From: Blastococcus sp. PRF04-17
GTDB lineage: Bacteria > Actinomycetota > Actinomycetes > Mycobacteriales > Geodermatophilaceae
Direction of reading: 5' to 3'
DNA length: 64,000 nt
Assembly: GCF_023016265.1 (NCBI RefSeq)
Contig: NZ_CP095412.1
Location: 372,001 to 436,000 of the forward strand
In this document: positions 7,465 to 16,110 of the stretch, piece by piece
Position numbering within the stretch: the stretch's first letter is position 1
How the letters are laid out: each line of letters begins with the position of its first letter
Notes under the pieces: model-generated
Told to the model about the DNA's origin: nothing
What the model saw: the letters and a program-made list of their open reading frames with translations, nothing else
Databases searched by the model: none
Program-made: the position numbers and the translations under genes

Positions 7465-8805
7465 ATGAGCGAGTCGGGCACCACCACATCTGCGTCGACC
7501 GGCACCGCCGCCCGCGCGGCCGGATGGGTCGGGCCGCTGTGCTGGATCGCCGTCCTGCTGGACGGCTTCGACCTCGTGGTGGTGGGCACCGTGGTGCCGA
7601 CCCTGCAGTCGCCGGAGGAGTGGGACCTCACCGGCGCAGGGACGACGTTCGTCATCACGATCGGCCTGGTCGGCATGATGATCGGCGCGCTGACCATCGG
7701 CACGCTCACCGACCTGGTGGGACGGCGCAAGGCGCTGATCGGCGCGGTGGTCGCGTTCTCGCTGTTCACGCTGCTGTGCGCGTTCGCACCCAACGAGGGC
7801 GTGTTCGGCGTACTGCGGTTCCTGGCCGGGGTGGGGCTGGGCGGCTGCCTGCCGACCGCGATCGCGATGGTCAACGAGTTCTCGCGCTCGGGGCGCAGCG
7901 GCCGGGCGACCACGACGATCATGACCGGCTACCACGTGGGCGCGGTGGCGACCGCCGCGCTGGCCATCGTGGTGATCCCCACCCTGGGCTGGCGCGCGAT
8001 GTTCGTCATCGGCGCGCTGCCCGCAGTCGTCCTCGTCCCGCTGATGCTCAGGCAGCTGCCGGAGTCGGCGTCCTGGCTGGAGGCCCGCGGCCGCCGGGCC
8101 GAGGCCGAGGAGGTGGCCCGCCGCTACGGGTTGCAGCTCGAGCAGCCGGCCGCCCCGGTGGCCGAGCAGGCGGGCGAGTCGGCGGGCGCCACGCTCAGGA
8201 CGCTGTTCAGCGCGGGCTACGTCCGCAACACCGTGGTCATCGGCGTCACGTCGTTCATGGGGCTGCTGCTCGTGTACGGGCTGAACAACTGGCTGCCGAC
8301 GATCATGCGCGAGGCGGACTACGAGCTCGGCGCGGCGCTGGCCTTCCTGCTGGTGCTCAACATCGGCGCGATCGTGGGCCTGCTGGTCGCGGGGACGGTC
8401 GCCGACCGCATCGGGGCCCGCGCTGCGGGCATCGCCTGGTTCGGTGGCGCGGCGGTGTTCCTCGCGCTGCTGTCGATCCGGCTGCCCATCGCCGGCATCT
8501 ACCTGATGGTGTTCCTCACCGGATGCTTCGTGTTCAGCGCGCAGGTGCTCGTCTACGCCTTCGTCAGCGCCAACCACCCGCCGCAGGTCCGTGCGACGGC
8601 GCTGGGCTGGTCGGCGGGCGCGGGCCGCATCGGCGCGATCGTCGGACCGGTCATCACCGGCGCACTGTTCGCGACGGGCAACGCCTTCCCGGGTGGCTTC
8701 TACCTGTTCGCCGTGGTCGGTGCCCTCGGCGCGATCGCGCTCAGCGTCGCGGTGACGGTGCGCTCCTCCGGAGCGCACCGCGGCCAGGTGCCGTCCTCCA
8801 GCTGA
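7465..8805 (+). CDS. MFS transporter, aromatic acid:H+ symporter (AAHS)-like
   Basis: 446-aa major facilitator with about 12 membrane helices. The first helix contains LLDGFDLVVVGTVVPTL; DGFD in helix 1 is typical of the AAHS family, which imports aromatic acids such as benzoate and protocatechuate by proton symport. The loop 2-3 motif reads GTLTDLVGRRKAL. A long cytosolic loop (about 205-250, RRAEAEEVARRYG) separates the two halves, as in the family. ATG 7465 follows a short GGAG. No aromatic-catabolism genes are adjacent, so the substrate is unknown. The dyad element at 7255-7334 lies 130 bp upstream. Confidence 0.85.
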   Translation: MSESGTTTSASTGTAARAAGWVGPLCWIAVLLDGFDLVVVGTVVPTLQSPEEWDLTGAGTTFVITIGLVGMMIGALTIGTLTDLVGRRKALIGAVVAFSLFTLLCAFAPNEGVFGVLRFLAGVGLGGCLPTAIAMVNEFSRSGRSGRATTTIMTGYHVGAVATAALAIVVIPTLGWRAMFVIGALPAVVLVPLMLRQLPESASWLEARGRRAEAEEVARRYGLQLEQPAAPVAEQAGESAGATLRTLFSAGYVRNTVVIGVTSFMGLLLVYGLNNWLPTIMREADYELGAALAFLLVLNIGAIVGLLVAGTVADRIGARAAGIAWFGGAAVFLALLSIRLPIAGIYLMVFLTGCFVFSAQVLVYAFVSANHPPQVRATALGWSAGAGRIGAIVGPVITGALFATGNAFPGGFYLFAVVGALGAIALSVAVTVRSSGAHRGQVPSSS

Positions 8806-8828
8806 GCTGAGCCACGCCTTCCTCGCGC

Positions 8829-9779
8829 TCAGTCCCGGGGCTTCTTGCGATCCTGGTCGGCGAGGAAGCGCTCGAACTCCGCGCCGATCTCCTCCGCGGA
8901 GGGGACCTCGCCGCCCGACAGAAGGTCGGTGCCCTCGCGGGCGGCGGTGAACGCGTCGTACTGCTGCTCCAGCGCGGCCACCACCGCGACGTTCTCGGTC
9001 GACCGGGCGATCTGCTCGTCCACCTCGGTGCGGTGCGCCTCGGCCGCCTCGCGCAACGCCTCGGTGGGCAGGTGCAGGCCGGTCAGCCGTTCCAGGTGCT
9101 CGACCAGGGTCAGCGACGCCGCCGGATAGGTGGCCTGCGCCAGGTAGTGCGGCACGTGCGCGGCCACGCCGAGCGCGTCGACGCCGGCCTCGCCCATGCG
9201 CAGTTCCAGCAGGGCCGAGACGCTGCCCGGGATGCGCATCTCGCCCCAGTACACCGGATACGGCTCGATCAGCTGCCGGCGGGTGGCGTGGGCGGTGACG
9301 GTGACCGGACGGGTGTGCGGCACCGGCATGGGGATGGCCTGCAGCGCCACGACGGAGGTGACGCCGAGCTGCTGCACGAGCCGGGCGACCGCGGCGACGA
9401 ACCGCTCCCACGCGTAGTCGGGCTCGGTGCCGTGCAGCAGCAGGAACGGCGAGCCGGCGTCGTCCTCGAGCGCGTACAGCAGGATCTCCGGCGCGGTGAA
9501 CGACTCGTAGCGGTCGCCGCTGAACGTCATCCGCGGCCGGTGCGCCCGGTAGTCGACCAGGCTGTCGGCGTCGAACCGGGCGATCACCTCGTGGGGGAGG
9601 GCCGCCAGCAGGTGTGCGCCGGCCAGCGCACCGGCGTGCGCGGCGTCGAAGTCACCGGCCAGGTCGTGCACCAGCACCAGCCCGCGCCGCTCGGTGGGGT
9701 CGCCGACCTCCGCCTCCCGACCGAGGAAGCGGTTCGCCGCGGGGAGCAGCTCGACGAGCTCCTCCGGTCGCTGGGGCAC
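8829..9779 (-). CDS. PAC2 family protein
   Basis: 316-aa member of the PAC2 (proteasome assembly chaperone 2-like) family, common as a single soluble protein in actinobacteria; its molecular role there is not established. Seen: VLVHDLAGDFDAAHAGALAG near residue 35, the FLLLHGTEPDYAWERF segment around 110, and LGVAAHVPHYLAQATYP near 205, which fits the family's C-terminal fold. The last 70 residues are charged and helical. GTG start at 9779 with GGGAGGT 6 bases upstream. It lies downstream of the AI-2E transporter on the same strand with an 85-bp gap. Confidence 0.85.
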   Translation of the reverse strand: MPQRPEELVELLPAANRFLGREAEVGDPTERRGLVLVHDLAGDFDAAHAGALAGAHLLAALPHEVIARFDADSLVDYRAHRPRMTFSGDRYESFTAPEILLYALEDDAGSPFLLLHGTEPDYAWERFVAAVARLVQQLGVTSVVALQAIPMPVPHTRPVTVTAHATRRQLIEPYPVYWGEMRIPGSVSALLELRMGEAGVDALGVAAHVPHYLAQATYPAASLTLVEHLERLTGLHLPTEALREAAEAHRTEVDEQIARSTENVAVVAALEQQYDAFTAAREGTDLLSGGEVPSAEEIGAEFERFLADQDRKKPRD

Positions 9780-9864
9780 GCGGGACCTCCCTGACGGTGT
9801 GGACGTTCGAGCTGTGCAGCTTCGGGGCGCGGCCAGGCATTCCCGCGGTGCTCCCCGGGCGCGG

Positions 9865-11175
9865 TCAGCGCTCCGGGTCGGGCGGCCCCGGTGCCTCCAC
9901 CGGCTCGCGCACGAGTTCGGTGCCTTCGTCGCCGCCGGCGACCGCAGCCACCGTGCCGTCCTCGGCCACCTCCGGCGACTTGCCGTCGAACTCGTCGCGT
10001 ACGTACCGGTAGATCACGGCGACCAGGGCGGCGACCGGCACGGCGAGGAAGGCGCCCACGATGCCGCGCAGGTTGCCGCCGGCGGTGACGGCCAGGATGA
10101 CCACGGCGGCGTGCAGGTTGAAGCCCCGGCCCTGGATGATCGGCTGCAGGACGTTGCCCTCGATCTGCTGCACGACCACCACGATCGCCAGCACGATCAG
10201 GGCTGTGGTCAGCCCGTTGCTCACCAGGGCGATCAGGACGGCGAAGGCGCCGGCGACGAACGCGCCGATGATCGGGATGAACGCGCCGAAGAACGTCAGG
10301 ACCGCCAGCGGGATCACGAGCGGGACGCCGAGGATCCACAGGCCGATGCCGATGAAGAACGCGTCGATGAAGCCGACCAGCGCCTGCTGACGGATGAACT
10401 CCGACAGCGTCGCCCAGGTCTTGTAGGAGAGCGCGGAGACGTGCCGCGCCGCGCGCGGACCGGTCTGGGCGGCCAGCCAGGGCACCCAGCGCGGTCCGTC
10501 CTTGAGGTAGAAGAAGACCAGGACGAGCGACAGGACCAGGTTGATCAGGCTGTTGCCGACGGCCGAGGCGCCCGTGAGGGCGTATCCCGCGATGTTCTGG
10601 GCGTTGCCCTGGATCGAGTTGATCACCGAGTCGACGGCCTCGCCGATCTGGTCCTCGCCCAGGTTGAACGGCGGCCCCTGCAACCACTCCTGCACGTCCT
10701 GGAGCGCGGCGGTGGCGGCGTCGGCCAGCTCGGTGACCTGGTCGGCGACCTGCGGCGCGAGCGCGACGATGATGCCGACGAGGGCGGCCAGGAAGCCGAC
10801 GAGGACGGTGGCGGCGGCGAGGGCGGGCGGCCAGCCGTGCCGGCGCAGGAAACGGGCGAGCGGCCACAGCACCGTGGCGATCAGCAGCCCGAGCACGATG
10901 GGCAGGAGGATCGACCACAGCTTTCCGAGGACGTAGCCCAGCACGACCACGGCAGCGGCGACGAGCAGGAACTGCGCGGAGGCGATGGCCAGCGTGCGGC
11001 TCGCGGACCGCATGCGCTCGGCGCGCTGGAACTTCGGAGCCGGGGCGACCGTCGCGGCCGCTAAGTCGGGATCCGGGGCGTTGCGCCGCGCGGCGGGGGT
11101 GTCCGCCGGGCTCGACGTCTGCTCGGAGTCGGGGCTCCGTTCGTCGGCGGAGCGGCCGGGACGTCGGAGCCTCAT
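9865..11175 (-). CDS. AI-2E family transporter (first of two)
   Basis: 436-aa membrane protein of the AI-2E/UPF0118 (PerM-like) family; members export autoinducer-2 or act as ion antiporters, and the substrate here is unknown. About eight helices between residues 60 and 405, with the conserved FFYLKDGPRWVPWL region in the middle and FGAFIPIIGAFVAG near the C-terminal cluster. The N-terminal 55 residues are hydrophilic and the C-terminal 35 acidic. ATG 11175 is preferred; the frame stays open upstream but enters the divergent PPOX gene. A paralogue lies at 18864-20186. Confidence 0.88.
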   Translation of the reverse strand: MRLRRPGRSADERSPDSEQTSSPADTPAARRNAPDPDLAAATVAPAPKFQRAERMRSASRTLAIASAQFLLVAAAVVVLGYVLGKLWSILLPIVLGLLIATVLWPLARFLRRHGWPPALAAATVLVGFLAALVGIIVALAPQVADQVTELADAATAALQDVQEWLQGPPFNLGEDQIGEAVDSVINSIQGNAQNIAGYALTGASAVGNSLINLVLSLVLVFFYLKDGPRWVPWLAAQTGPRAARHVSALSYKTWATLSEFIRQQALVGFIDAFFIGIGLWILGVPLVIPLAVLTFFGAFIPIIGAFVAGAFAVLIALVSNGLTTALIVLAIVVVVQQIEGNVLQPIIQGRGFNLHAAVVILAVTAGGNLRGIVGAFLAVPVAALVAVIYRYVRDEFDGKSPEVAEDGTVAAVAGGDEGTELVREPVEAPGPPDPER

Positions 11176-11251
11176 GCCGACGATTGCAGCACAGATGGAG
11201 GAACCCGACCGGCTGGAAACGATCATCGGTGCCAGGCCGTAGCGTCGGGCC

Positions 11252-11719
11252 ATGCCGAAGACAGCGACCGCCGACCGGGTCGGCCGGGACGCCCTGCTCG
11301 AGTTCCTGCGCCCTCGGCACCACGCCGTCCTGCTGACCCGCCGGAGGGACGGGGGCGCCCAGCTCTCGCCGGTGACCTTCGGCGTCGACGCCGAGGACCG
11401 CATCGTCGTCTCCACCTACCCGCAGCGGGCGAAGGTGGCCAACGCCCGCCGCGACCCCGCGGTCTCGCTGTGCGTGCTGTCGGACGACTTCGACGGCCCC
11501 TGGGTGCAGGTCGACGGCCGTGCGGAGGTGCTCGACCTGCCCGAGGCCCTGGAGCCACTGGTCGACTACTACCGCTCGATCAGCGGGGAGCACCCCGACT
11601 GGGACGAGTACCGCGCGGCGATGGGTCGCCAGGGCAAGAGCCTGCTGCGGGTCACGATCACCGGCTGGGGGCCGGTGGCCACGGGCGGCTTCCCGCCCGA
11701 CGTCATCGACAAGCTCTGA
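11252..11719 (+). CDS. PPOX-class F420-dependent oxidoreductase
   Basis: 155-aa split-barrel flavin/deazaflavin protein of the pyridoxamine 5'-phosphate oxidase superfamily. AVLLTRRRDGGAQLSPVTFGVD, RIVVSTYPQRAKVANARRDPAVSLCVL and WVQVDGRAEVLDLPEALEPLVDYYRS are the usual landmarks of the TIGR03618-type F420-binding group in actinobacteria. These enzymes reduce varied substrates with F420H2; the substrate is not predictable here. Divergent from the AI-2E gene (76-bp gap) and followed after 38 bp by the SatD-like gene, which appears to have its own promoter. Confidence 0.87.
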   Translation: MPKTATADRVGRDALLEFLRPRHHAVLLTRRRDGGAQLSPVTFGVDAEDRIVVSTYPQRAKVANARRDPAVSLCVLSDDFDGPWVQVDGRAEVLDLPEALEPLVDYYRSISGEHPDWDEYRAAMGRQGKSLLRVTITGWGPVATGGFPPDVIDKL

Positions 11720-11722
11720 GCC

Positions 11723-11751
11723 TTGCATCGGTCGAGGAAAGCTGTCAGACT
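11723..11751 (+). promoter_or_regulatory. Putative leaderless promoter of the SatD-like gene
   Basis: TTGCAT (11723-11728), a 17-base spacer and CAGACT (11746-11751), ending 6 bases before the GTG at 11758. No Shine-Dalgarno sits at a useful distance, so transcription probably begins at or next to the start codon. The same CAGACT-N6-GTG arrangement precedes the ECF sigma gene at 16111. Confidence 0.5.
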
Positions 11752-11757
11752 TGCGAG

Positions 11758-12342
11758 GTGTTCGTCCTGACCGTGGACCAGAAGGGCAGTCGGCGGGCGG
11801 CTGACCGCGTCGCCGGCCTCCTGCCCCGGCTGAACGCGGCCGTCACCACCGTGCTGCCCTTCGAGCGTACGGCCGGCGACGAGTTCCAGGGGGTGCTCGA
11901 GGACCCCGACGAGGTCGTCGACGTCGTGCTCGACCTCGTGCGCGCCGGTGACTGGAGCATCGGCGTGGGGGCGGGCCCGGTGCAGACGCCCCTGCCGCAG
12001 AGCACCCGTGCCGGATCCGGCCCGGCGTTCCTCGGCGCCCGTCGCGCCGTCGACGCGGCCAAGCAGCGCCCGTTCCGCCTCGCGGTACGCGGCGCGTCCC
12101 CGCCGGATGCGGGCGACGCGCAGGCGGTGCTGAGCGCGCTCGCCGCGGTGGTGGACCGGCGCAGCGACCAGGCGTGGGAGGCCATCGGGCTGGTCGCCGA
12201 CGGCCGGACGCAGGCGGAGGCGGCGACGGAACTGGGCATCTCCCGGCAGGCGGTGGGCCAGCGGTTGGCCGCCGGGCTCTGGGACCTCGAGCGCGAGCTG
12301 CGGCCGACGGCGGCACGGCTGCTCGTCCGGGCCGCGGGCTGA
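11758..12342 (+). CDS. SatD-like protein with C-terminal helix-turn-helix
   Basis: 194-aa protein. The N-terminal part (1-112) resembles the SatD family: LTVDQKGSRRAADRV, FERTAGDEFQGVLEDP and RAGSGPAFLGARRAVDAAKQ. The C-terminal part (about 135-172) contains TQAEAATELGISRQAVGQRL, a helix-turn-helix that would bind DNA. Family members are often annotated as MarR-like regulators; SatD was named in a streptococcal acid-tolerance locus, and its biochemical role is unclear. GTG 11758 is supported by the promoter spacing. The next gene, 9 bases downstream, is a membrane protein, the usual companion of this family in actinobacteria as I recall it. Confidence 0.75.
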   Translation: MFVLTVDQKGSRRAADRVAGLLPRLNAAVTTVLPFERTAGDEFQGVLEDPDEVVDVVLDLVRAGDWSIGVGAGPVQTPLPQSTRAGSGPAFLGARRAVDAAKQRPFRLAVRGASPPDAGDAQAVLSALAAVVDRRSDQAWEAIGLVADGRTQAEAATELGISRQAVGQRLAAGLWDLERELRPTAARLLVRAAG

Positions 12343-12351
12343 GGGGCTGGA

Positions 12352-12873
12352 ATGGGCATCGCCTCGCTCGTCGTCCTCGCCGTCGTCGCGGCCGTCGGGC
12401 TGTTGCTCACGGCCCGGGGGGAGCGACGCCGTCCGGCCTGGGCGGCCGCCTTCCTGGCCGCGCTGCTCGTCCTCTCCGGCGCGCTCGCCTGGATGGCCGA
12501 GGACGTCGCGGGCGGCGTCCTCGAGGGTGGAACCGCCGCGGCCGTGCTGGCCGCCGTACTGGGTGGGGGTCCGATCGCCACCGCCGTCCTCCGTGCCGCC
12601 GACCCCGCGTCGATCGGTGTCGCCGGCGGCCCGCAGGACCCGGCGATCCTCCGCGGCGGTGCCTGGATCGGCGTGCTCGAGCGGGCGGCCATCGCGGTGG
12701 CGATGCTCGCGGGCTCCGCCGAGGCCCTCGCCGTCGTGGTCGCGATCAAGGGGCTGGGCCGCTTCGCCGAACTCCGCGCCCCGGCCGCCGCCGAGCGGTT
12801 CATCGTCGGCACGCTGGCCAGCGGGCTCTGGGCGGCCGGGTGCGTGGGGGTCGCCCTCCTGCTGCGCGGCTGA
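12352..12873 (+). CDS. Integral membrane protein paired with the SatD-like gene
   Basis: 173-aa protein with five probable membrane helices: near 2-20, 30-48, 58-80, 100-125 and 145-172. No catalytic motif is visible, apart from a short acidic EDVAGGVLEG loop and a VVAIKGLGRFAELR amphipathic segment. Its start lies 9 bases after the SatD-like stop, so the two are co-transcribed and probably act together; a SatD/SatE-type pair is a reasonable comparison but only an inference. Function unknown. Confidence 0.75.
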   Translation: MGIASLVVLAVVAAVGLLLTARGERRRPAWAAAFLAALLVLSGALAWMAEDVAGGVLEGGTAAAVLAAVLGGGPIATAVLRAADPASIGVAGGPQDPAILRGGAWIGVLERAAIAVAMLAGSAEALAVVVAIKGLGRFAELRAPAAAERFIVGTLASGLWAAGCVGVALLLRG

Positions 12874-12959
12874 TCACCCGACCGGGTGGCGCCGTCCCCA
12901 GCGCGTTTGGGTGCCGGAACGGGAGGGAAGATGCGCCCCCAGCCGACCCAGGAGGACAC

Positions 12960-13601
12960 GTGAGCAACGACGAGGCACCGCGACCGCTCTCGCCCGAGGA
13001 ACTGGCCGCCGAGACGGGGGCCGCCCTGCCCGACAAGGAAGTCATCTCGCTGCTCGACCTCAACGCCGACGTCGACCTCGCGCTCGACGCCGCGGCCCCC
13101 ATCGACCTCGCCGTGGCCGCCAACGCGAACGTCGCTGCCCCGATCGACGCGGCCGTCGCCGCGAACGTGCTGTCGGTCGACTCCAGCGCCCAGGCGCTGG
13201 CCGACCAGGGCGTGCTGATCGACCAGGGCATCACCGGCGAGGCCGTCGCCACCGCGCCGCAGGACAGCACCATCGACCAGGGCGACGACACCGTCGGCGA
13301 GCCGGCCCCGGCCCCGGCGCCCACCCAGGGGGTGACCGAGACCGTCGGCGACCCGCTGTCCGGGAACCTGCTCGACGTCGACGTCAACCTGGCTGCCGAC
13401 CTCGACCTCGCCGCCCCGATCGCCGGCGCCGTCGCGGCCAACGCCAACGTCGCCGCCCCGATCGACGCGGCCGTGGCGGCCAACATCGGCTCGGTCGGAT
13501 CGGAAGCGACCGCGATCGCGCAGCAGGACGCGATCATCACGCAGAACATCGACGCCGACGCCTCTGCGACGGCCGACCAGCAGTCGAACATCACGCAGTA
13601 A
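12960..13601 (+). CDS. Ala/Asp-rich duplicated-repeat protein, possible substrate of the M50 protease
   Basis: 213-aa acidic protein with no recognised domain. It is built from two copies of a roughly 78-residue block (about 31-108 and 137-213) joined by a Pro/Ala linker (114-122). Residues 51-69 and 157-175 are identical over 19 positions (AVAANANVAAPIDAAVAAN). Each block ends in Gln/Asp/Asn-rich sequence, the second with QQDAIITQN and QQSNITQ. There is no signal peptide, membrane segment or cysteine. GTG 12960 follows GGAGGACAC. The M50 protease gene starts 17 bases downstream, so a leader-like N-terminus (1-30) with a processed or secreted repeat region is plausible but unproven. Confidence 0.7.
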   Translation: MSNDEAPRPLSPEELAAETGAALPDKEVISLLDLNADVDLALDAAAPIDLAVAANANVAAPIDAAVAANVLSVDSSAQALADQGVLIDQGITGEAVATAPQDSTIDQGDDTVGEPAPAPAPTQGVTETVGDPLSGNLLDVDVNLAADLDLAAPIAGAVAANANVAAPIDAAVAANIGSVGSEATAIAQQDAIITQNIDADASATADQQSNITQ

Positions 13602-13618
13602 GCGCGCGTGTCCCACCG

Positions 13619-16063
13619 ATGACCGACCCCGCCACCCGACCGATCGCGGTCGCGGGCGCCGCCGCCGCGGGGAGCGGAGCCGAGGTGCTGCGGCGGGCGA
13701 CCGGCGTCGAGCTGCTCGGCGAGGTGCCCGGCTCCGGGTACCGCCGGCCGCCCGCGCTGGCCCGCCGGGGCGACGGCCAGGTCCTCCAGCTCACCCCGCT
13801 GTTGCACCAGGTGCTGCTCGCGGTCGACGGCCGCCGCACCGTCGACGAGATCGCCGAGGAGGTCGGCCGCGCCACCGGCCGGCTCGTCCGCGCGGACGAC
13901 GTCCAGCAGCTGGTGGCGTCGGGGCTACGTCCCCTCGGGCTGCTGCGCACCGCCGACGGCGGCGAGCCGGAGCTCCGCCGCTCCGATCCGCTGCTCGCGC
14001 TGAAGTTCCGGAAGGTGGTCACCGACCCCGCGGTCACCCGGCGCCTGACCGCGCCGTTCGCGGTCCTGTTCACGCCGCTGGTGGTCGTGCCCGTGGTCCT
14101 CGCCTTCGGGTTCGTGGCGGTCTGGGTGTTGTTCGAGCAAGGTCTGGCCGCGGCCACGGCACAGGCCTTCGCCAACCCGGCACTGTTCGTCACCGTCGTC
14201 CTGGTGACGGTGCTGTCGGCCGGCTTCCACGAGTTCGGGCACGCCGCGGCCGCGCGCTACGGCGGCTCGACGCCGGGCGCGATGGGCTTCGGCATCTACC
14301 TCTTCTGGCCGGCCTTCTACACCGACGTCACCGACAGCTACCGCCTCGGCCGGGCCGGGCGGGTGCGCACCGACCTCGGCGGCCTCTACTTCAACGCGAT
14401 CGTCGTCCTGCTCTCGTTCGGCGTCTGGTGGGTCACCGGCTGGCACGCCGTCCTGCTGATCGTGGCCACCCAGGTGCTGCAGATGATCCGGCAGCTCCTG
14501 CCGTTGCTGCGCTTCGACGGTTACCACGTGCTCGCCGACGTGACCGGCGTCCCCGACCTGTACCAGCGCATCGGGCCGGTGCTCAAGGGACTGCTGCCCG
14601 GCCGGTGGCACCAGCCGGAGGCGACCGCGCTCAAGACCTGGGCGCGGGTGGTGGTGATCGCCTGGATCCTCGTCGTGATCCCGCTGATGGCGGTGTCGCT
14701 GCTGCTCATGGCGCTCGCCCTGCCCCGGCTCCTGGCCACGGCCTGGGCCTCGGTCCAGGACCAGGCGTCGCGCATGGGAGAGGCGTTCGGCGAAGGCGAC
14801 ATGCTGGCCGTCCTCGCGCGTGCCCTGGGCATCGTGGCCGTCGTCATCCCCCTGCTCGGCATCGGGTACGTCCTGCTCCGCCTGGTGCGGCGCACGGCGC
14901 TCGGCGTGTGGCGCCGCACCGACGGCCGCCCCGCACGCCGAGGTGTGGCGGTTCTCGTGGCCGCCGCGCTGGTGACCGGACTGGCCTGGCTGTGGTGGCC
15001 GGTGGACGACCGGTACCGGCCGGTGCGGGCGTGGGAGGGCGGCACCGTGCTGGACGCCGTCCCGGCCGCCAGCAGCACCGCCCTCGCCGAGGGGTCCCGG
15101 GGCGCCGCGACCACGATCTGGCCGGAGGACGCCGGACCGCTGCCCACCGAGGACCGCCCGCAACTGGCCATGGTGCTGGTGCCGGCGTCCGAGGCCGTGG
15201 CCGAGGGCAGCGAGAGCACCACGGCCGACGGCGGGACCGCGCCCACCTGGGTCTTCCCGTTCGACCGGCCGTTGCCCCCGGCCGACGGCGACAACCAGGC
15301 GCTCGCGGTGAACAGGGAGGACGGCTCCGTCCTCTACGACGTCGCGTTCGCCCTCGTGTGGGCCGACGGGGAGACCGTCGACAGCCGCAACGAGGCGTAC
15401 GCCTTCGCCAGCTGCCGGGACTGCCGCACCGTGGCGGTGGCCTTCCAGGTCGTGCTGGTCGTCGGCTCGGCCGACGTGGTCGTGCCGCAGAACCTCGCCG
15501 GTGCGCTGAACTACGCCTGCCTGGAGTGCGTCACCTACGCGCTGGCCACCCAGCTGGTGGTGTCGGTGCCCGGCCCGTTGAGCGACGACGCGGCGCGCGA
15601 ACTGGCCGAGATCTGGGCGGAGCTCCAGGCCTTCGGCGAGGACATCGAGGACGTTCCGCTCGCCGCGCTGCGCGACCGGTTGACCGAGTTCGAGGCCCGC
15701 ATCCTCGACGTCGTCCGCGAGGACGTCGGAGAAGCGCCCTCCGAGGGGGAGGAGCGCGCCGACACCGGCACCACGGACGACGGCGGTACGGACGACGGCA
15801 CCACCGACGACGGCACGACCGTGGACGGCGGCACCTCCGACGACGGGAGCAGCACCGGCGGCGGACCTGCGACGTCCACGGGTTCCGCCGAGCCGGGTGG
15901 CGGGGGGACGTCGGGGTCCACCGGTACGGCGCCGACCAGCGGTGCCCCCGTGTCGTCCAGCGCCTCCTCGAGCACCAGCCCGGCCTCGAGCACGAGCCCG
16001 GCCACGTCGGCGGGCAGCACGGCCGGCGCGGAGACCTCGGCTCCGGCCGAACCGACCGGCTGA
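13619..16063 (+). CDS. PqqD-like/M50 zinc metalloprotease membrane protein
   Basis: 814-aa membrane protein. Residues about 30-110 look like a PqqD-type winged-helix domain (LTPLLHQVLLAVDGRRTVDE), which in other systems binds peptide substrates. Membrane helices flank HEFGH (H204, E205, H208), the zinc-protease motif; FDGYHVL supplies D300 as likely third ligand, as in site-2/M50 proteases. After further helices (about 345-470) an extracytoplasmic domain has two CxxC pairs (C599/C602 and C634/C637). The last 100 residues are Thr/Ser/Gly/Asp-rich and disordered. Proteins of this type are annotated as putative peptide zinc metalloproteases. ATG 13619; co-transcribed with the repeat protein. Confidence 0.85.
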   Translation: MTDPATRPIAVAGAAAAGSGAEVLRRATGVELLGEVPGSGYRRPPALARRGDGQVLQLTPLLHQVLLAVDGRRTVDEIAEEVGRATGRLVRADDVQQLVASGLRPLGLLRTADGGEPELRRSDPLLALKFRKVVTDPAVTRRLTAPFAVLFTPLVVVPVVLAFGFVAVWVLFEQGLAAATAQAFANPALFVTVVLVTVLSAGFHEFGHAAAARYGGSTPGAMGFGIYLFWPAFYTDVTDSYRLGRAGRVRTDLGGLYFNAIVVLLSFGVWWVTGWHAVLLIVATQVLQMIRQLLPLLRFDGYHVLADVTGVPDLYQRIGPVLKGLLPGRWHQPEATALKTWARVVVIAWILVVIPLMAVSLLLMALALPRLLATAWASVQDQASRMGEAFGEGDMLAVLARALGIVAVVIPLLGIGYVLLRLVRRTALGVWRRTDGRPARRGVAVLVAAALVTGLAWLWWPVDDRYRPVRAWEGGTVLDAVPAASSTALAEGSRGAATTIWPEDAGPLPTEDRPQLAMVLVPASEAVAEGSESTTADGGTAPTWVFPFDRPLPPADGDNQALAVNREDGSVLYDVAFALVWADGETVDSRNEAYAFASCRDCRTVAVAFQVVLVVGSADVVVPQNLAGALNYACLECVTYALATQLVVSVPGPLSDDAARELAEIWAELQAFGEDIEDVPLAALRDRLTEFEARILDVVREDVGEAPSEGEERADTGTTDDGGTDDGTTDDGTTVDGGTSDDGSSTGGGPATSTGSAEPGGGGTSGSTGTAPTSGAPVSSSASSSTSPASSTSPATSAGSTAGAETSAPAEPTG

Positions 16064-16075
16064 TCGGCGCGTTCC

Positions 16076-16104
16076 GAAAGAACGGGGGCGCGTCCGGACA
16101 GACT
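16076..16104 (+). promoter_or_regulatory. Putative autoregulated promoter of the ECF sigma gene
   Basis: A 25-bp element (16076-16100) starting GAAAGAACGGGG and ending TCCGGACA recurs with 22/25 identity at 16613-16637, ahead of the next gene. GAAAGA at 16076-16081 and CAGACT at 16099-16104 are 17 bases apart, and CAGACT is 6 bases from the GTG at 16111, which fits a leaderless ECF-type promoter. GAAC in the -35 region is typical of ECF promoters. Confidence 0.5.
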
Positions 16105-16110
16105 GTCGAC

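Noticed and set aside
12352-16063. A canonical lanthipeptide or thiopeptide RiPP cluster
   Set aside because: No LanB/LanM, YcaO, radical-SAM or ABC transporter gene is present and the repeat protein has no Cys; only the PqqD-like domain is RiPP-like.
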